Source: Luidia sarsii (Eukaryota > Echinodermata > Asteroidea > Paxillosida > Luidiidae). Taken from it: 64,000 nucleotides of DNA. The stretch is from assembly GCA_949987565.1 (NCBI GenBank), contig OX465105.1, positions 21,149,221-21,213,220 of the forward strand, in the 5' to 3' direction. How positions within the stretch are numbered: the first letter of the stretch is position 1; every line of letters begins with the position of its first letter. A model generated the notes under the pieces. The model worked only from the letters and a program-made list of their open reading frames with translations, was not told the origin of the DNA and made no database searches. The position numbers and the translations under genes are program-made. This document shows positions 60,796 through 64,000 of the stretch, piece by piece.

Positions 60796-62605
60796 CTGGG
60801 AACAATTCTTCTAATCAAAAACAAGTTATTTGTAATGTGTGTAAATTGCAACTGGGTATCGAAGTTGCATGGCATCAATTACAAGAATGAATTTCTGATT
60901 CTTCTGGCTGTGAAAATTTCCTTAAAACTTAATCCTGAGCAATTCCAATTTCCTACACATTGACTGGTTGCGGTGGATGCTTTAGTTCCATCGAACTTGG
61001 AGTTAATCTGCTGAAGTATTGTACTAACATCCTCTATCCCTACAGTAAACATGTACACATAGTTCTGTGTGTTGGTGGGTATTAAGTGTCCGGGAAGACC
61101 TGGTTTTCTTTGAAGATTTGCTGATGGTATGGCACGTGCATGTAGGTAGTACAGTGACGAGTGTCTATAGTATAGCGGCATTCCTGTGCAAAGGTTAAAG
61201 GCAAGTGCAGTGTTTATTGTGTGATTGACTGCAGCAACTGAGTCTGAAGCTCTTTAGTTTCATCCACAGCCTCAAGTGGAGACCAATGTCACCAATTACT
61301 GCATATATTGCTTTCAAAGGGAACAAGAGAACAGGCTGAGTTATTACACGTACTGTGTGTACAGTATGTCTGCTTCAGAATAGACAGTGCCAGTTGATTG
61401 AGGAAAAGGATTGAGTTTTTTTCACCAAGTACCACTCCGCTGAATCTGCCCTTTGGACTGGTACATAGTCGTCTTAATGATTGAAATACTATATTGATCA
61501 ATCGTCAAGGAGGAACTAGGAAGCTTAATTAATTAACTTTTTAATTAGTCATATGATTGGAATTGGTTACATTTTCTCATTGTAGTCGTCTGTCTGTGGC
61601 TTAGATTTAGACCTGATGGAATTTATTGCTTTGGCCTCAAAGCAAGTTGAACTGTACATGTACCGGCCTATAACTGAATCTATAGTACAGTCAGGAATCA
61701 AGCAATATATACAATGATGAACATGTGACAAAATATAGACATTACTTGCCAGTTGCAAAGATAAATGCCTTGAAGATTTCTTTCCAGTTGTCAAAGTCCC
61801 CCCCCCTTGGTTATTGGAGAGAGTCTCGTTTTCTGTTGGTTGCATTTGTAGATTAGTGTGGTGCCTGGTGGTAAGATGCGTTTAGATTAATGAGTCTTTA
61901 GGTCTGGCTTAGCAGTCTGGGGCTGGCTAGCGGTGGCACTTGATCTAATTCAGAGCAATTGGTGATGATCGGTGGCTGGTGAAACCTACACTGTGCTGCA
62001 CAGTCATTCCAAACATAATTGTAATGTGATAATGACAGGAGTTTCCAAGGGTTGTCCTATAAAGCATGATGGCAACCAGGTATACAATATACATAGTCCC
62101 TCACTATCTCTTTCCAGGACCCCTGAAGGATCGCTGAAGTTCCTTTGCTTGCCTCCGGCCGGATCCAGTGGCCTCCACAATCTTTGCAAGCTCCCAGATA
62201 CAGCGCTAGCCATTAGGCCCCGCCTTTAACAGTGGGCCTGGGTATCAGTGGCCACTAAACATTGTACTTGGCCACTTGATGCTTGAAGTCTGGTGGCCCA
62301 ACTGGCCACTCAAAATTGACTGGGAAAATTGATAAATTATAGCCTGCCCCCGTTCATCAAACTCAAACCTAACACTTTTAGTAAATTTTTGTGGTATTTG
62401 AAGGTTGATGTAGTGTCAGCAGAGTTCCTGCCATCATGGGAAAACCTGGAAAAATCATGGAATTTGAAAATTGTCTTTTCAGGTCTGGAAATGTCATGAA
62501 AAATGAAAAATGTAAATCACAAAAAGGCACAGAAAAGCCATTGAAAGTTGAATTTTTGTTCAATTATTTTTATGTCAATTTTTGACATTCTAATTGTTTC
62601 TATTT
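60796..62605. other. 1.8 kb without a recognised gene
   Basis: No supported exon, RNA gene or repeat element was identified. Confidence 0.3.
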
Positions 62606-62725
62606 CCACTCTGCCTTTGAGAAAGGTCCTGCTAGGATCGAAACGTCAGGCCCACTAAATTTTAAGATTTACATTTTGGTAATTTTAGTCAGTAAGCAGT
62701 TTGCAACATTTTTGTATATCACCTG
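62606..62725 (+). repeat. Family E, good core plus tail
   Basis: CACTCTGCCTTTGAGAAAGG, TCC, TGCTA, GGATC, GAAACGTCAGGCCCACTAAA, then AGTCAGTAAGCAGTTTGCAA and TTTTTGTATATCACC. It serves as the reference copy for the 3' tail. Confidence 0.8.
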
Positions 62726-62819
62726 TTTCTATTTCCAAATTAATTTTTTTTTTCACCGATCAAGCAAAACCTCTGTCGGCAAACAGCTTTCCAATGAAGG
62801 AAACAATAACTGTTTTTTG

Positions 62820-63440
62820 TCCATTTAAATATTGCAGGACCCTGTTTTTCATTTGAATATATTGCAGCACCCCTTTTAAAAATTTTTAAGTATTGTGAGA
62901 CCCCATTTTTTCCATTTGAATATTGCAGCACACCTTTTTTCCATTTAAAAATTTAAATATTGCAGCACCCCTTTTTTCCATTTAAATATTGCAGCACCCC
63001 TTTTTTCAATTTAAGTATTGTAAGCCCCCATTTTTTCCATTTGAATATTGCAGCACCCCTTTTTTCCATTTAAATATTGCAGCACCCCTTTTTCCATTTG
63101 AATATTGCAGGACCAATTTTGTCCCATTTGAATTTTGCAGTGCTCACCCTTTTTTCCATTTGAATAAATTTAGCAGGACCCATTTTTTCCATTTGAATAT
63201 TGCAGGACCCCTTTTTCCATTTGAATATTACAGGACCCTTTTCCATTTGAATATTGCAGGACCCCTTTTCTCCATTTGAATATTGCAGGACCCTTTTTTC
63301 CATTTGAATAGTTCAGGATCCTTTTTTTCTCTTTGAATATTGCAGGACCCCTTTTTTATTTGAATATTGCAGGACCATTTCTTTCCATTTGAATATTTTA
63401 CAGTAGGACCATTTTTTCCATTTGAATATTGCAGGACTCT
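62820..63440. repeat. 29-31 bp tandem repeat, about 21 units
   Basis: The unit is TTTTTTCCATTTGAATATTG followed by CAGGACCCC. Left units mostly have CAGCACCCC, right units CAGGACCCC, so the array grew in at least two blocks. The minus strand stays open (NIQMEKG-like peptides) by composition. Confidence 0.9.
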
Positions 63441-64000
63441 GGCCTTGGACAAAGTCTTTGAAACTATACCTTAGACTGGGACTGGGACTTTTATTATACG
63501 TATCTGTCATTCAGCAGCCTGTAATTCTGTCCTCAGGAAATTAGTTTACACCGCTGTAGCATTTGCCATTTGCTTTCTTGCCCAAAACAGGATAACATTG
63601 CCTGAAAATGAAGCCCTTATTCATGGGTATGGTACAGTATGGTCACTATGGTGGTGATGTTGGAGCTGGAACCCAAGCCATGACTTCAGGAAGGCCTTCA
63701 GTTTGTGTGGACATTTTTTGAGGCGGTCAGATTTTGCAGCGATGCTGACTGTGAATGGTGAGATATCAAGGGTCTGCTTGGCAGGATGTCCTGTCCAGAT
63801 AACGCTCTCTGTCCCAGGCAAAGAAATGTACACAGATAATTCTGATTGTCAAAGCACCATTGAGAAAGCTGATACTCGGGACAATATTTGCCTGTCAAAA
63901 ACGGAGCCCCGGGGCAAATCAGTTTCACACACAACCTGCATGTAAATACCGTACACGCTGCTTTAAATTTGGGGCCGTGCAAATGGGAGGCCACCATTCA
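63441..64000. other. Right edge, nothing recognised
   Basis: No supported gene; open frames on both strands overlap without signals. Confidence 0.3.

Noticed and set aside
63070..63452. Repeated peptide (NIQMEKG-like) on the minus strand
   Set aside because: The 29-31 bp units vary in length, which breaks any constant frame; no start or splice context.

Overview
The window is animal (metazoan) nuclear DNA: two genes split by GT-AG introns, two intronless secreted-protein genes, no operons, and dense short transposable elements, tRNA-derived SINEs and satellites. The gene families, many AGGCCTAT and TACATGTA words, and the non-LTR and MITE debris suggest a marine deuterostome invertebrate. 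I favour an echinoderm-like (ambulacrarian) genome, but the sequence does not prove the taxon.

Layout. 1-8475: no gene recognised; a 0.9 kb polypurine tract, several MITEs, a SINE and a LINE fragment. 8476-12068 (+): a four-exon quinolinate phosphoribosyltransferase gene (NAD+ synthesis from tryptophan) with an N-terminal C2H2 zinc finger fused in the same exon and a natural poly-Ala/poly-His C-terminal tail. A telomere-like CCCTAR repeat follows the stop. 12370-21180: repeats only, mainly TTAA MITEs and foldback elements. 21914-48258 (-): an ANKRD13-family gene, reconstructed as 13 exons and 669 codons with all splice phases consistent. It has ankyrin repeats, the conserved ANKRD13 central domain and four C-terminal ubiquitin-interacting motifs. 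Its 15.3 kb intron 6 contains, on the opposite strand, two tandem intronless genes for secreted PAN/apple-like plus fibrinogen-domain lectins (30442-31431, 33032-34027) and remnants of a third. 48259-64000: no complete gene; two candidate 5' exons (51672-51716 and 59412-59553, +), many TGTACATG words, MITEs, and a 29-31 bp tandem repeat near the right end.

How the parts relate. The two split genes look like unrelated housekeeping genes. ANKRD13 proteins bind ubiquitinated membrane cargo in endocytosis; QPRT feeds NAD+. The nested FREP pair looks like an immune-lectin expansion. The copies are almost identical except near the predicted calcium and ligand pocket.

Most notable signals: (1) two unrelated dispersed repeats share hammerhead-ribozyme-like boxes (CUGANGA, a hairpin, GAAAC) around different stems; (2) the zinc finger-QPRT fusion; (3) the localised divergence of the nested lectins; (4) at least four ANKRD13 introns carry a satellite close upstream of the 3' splice site.
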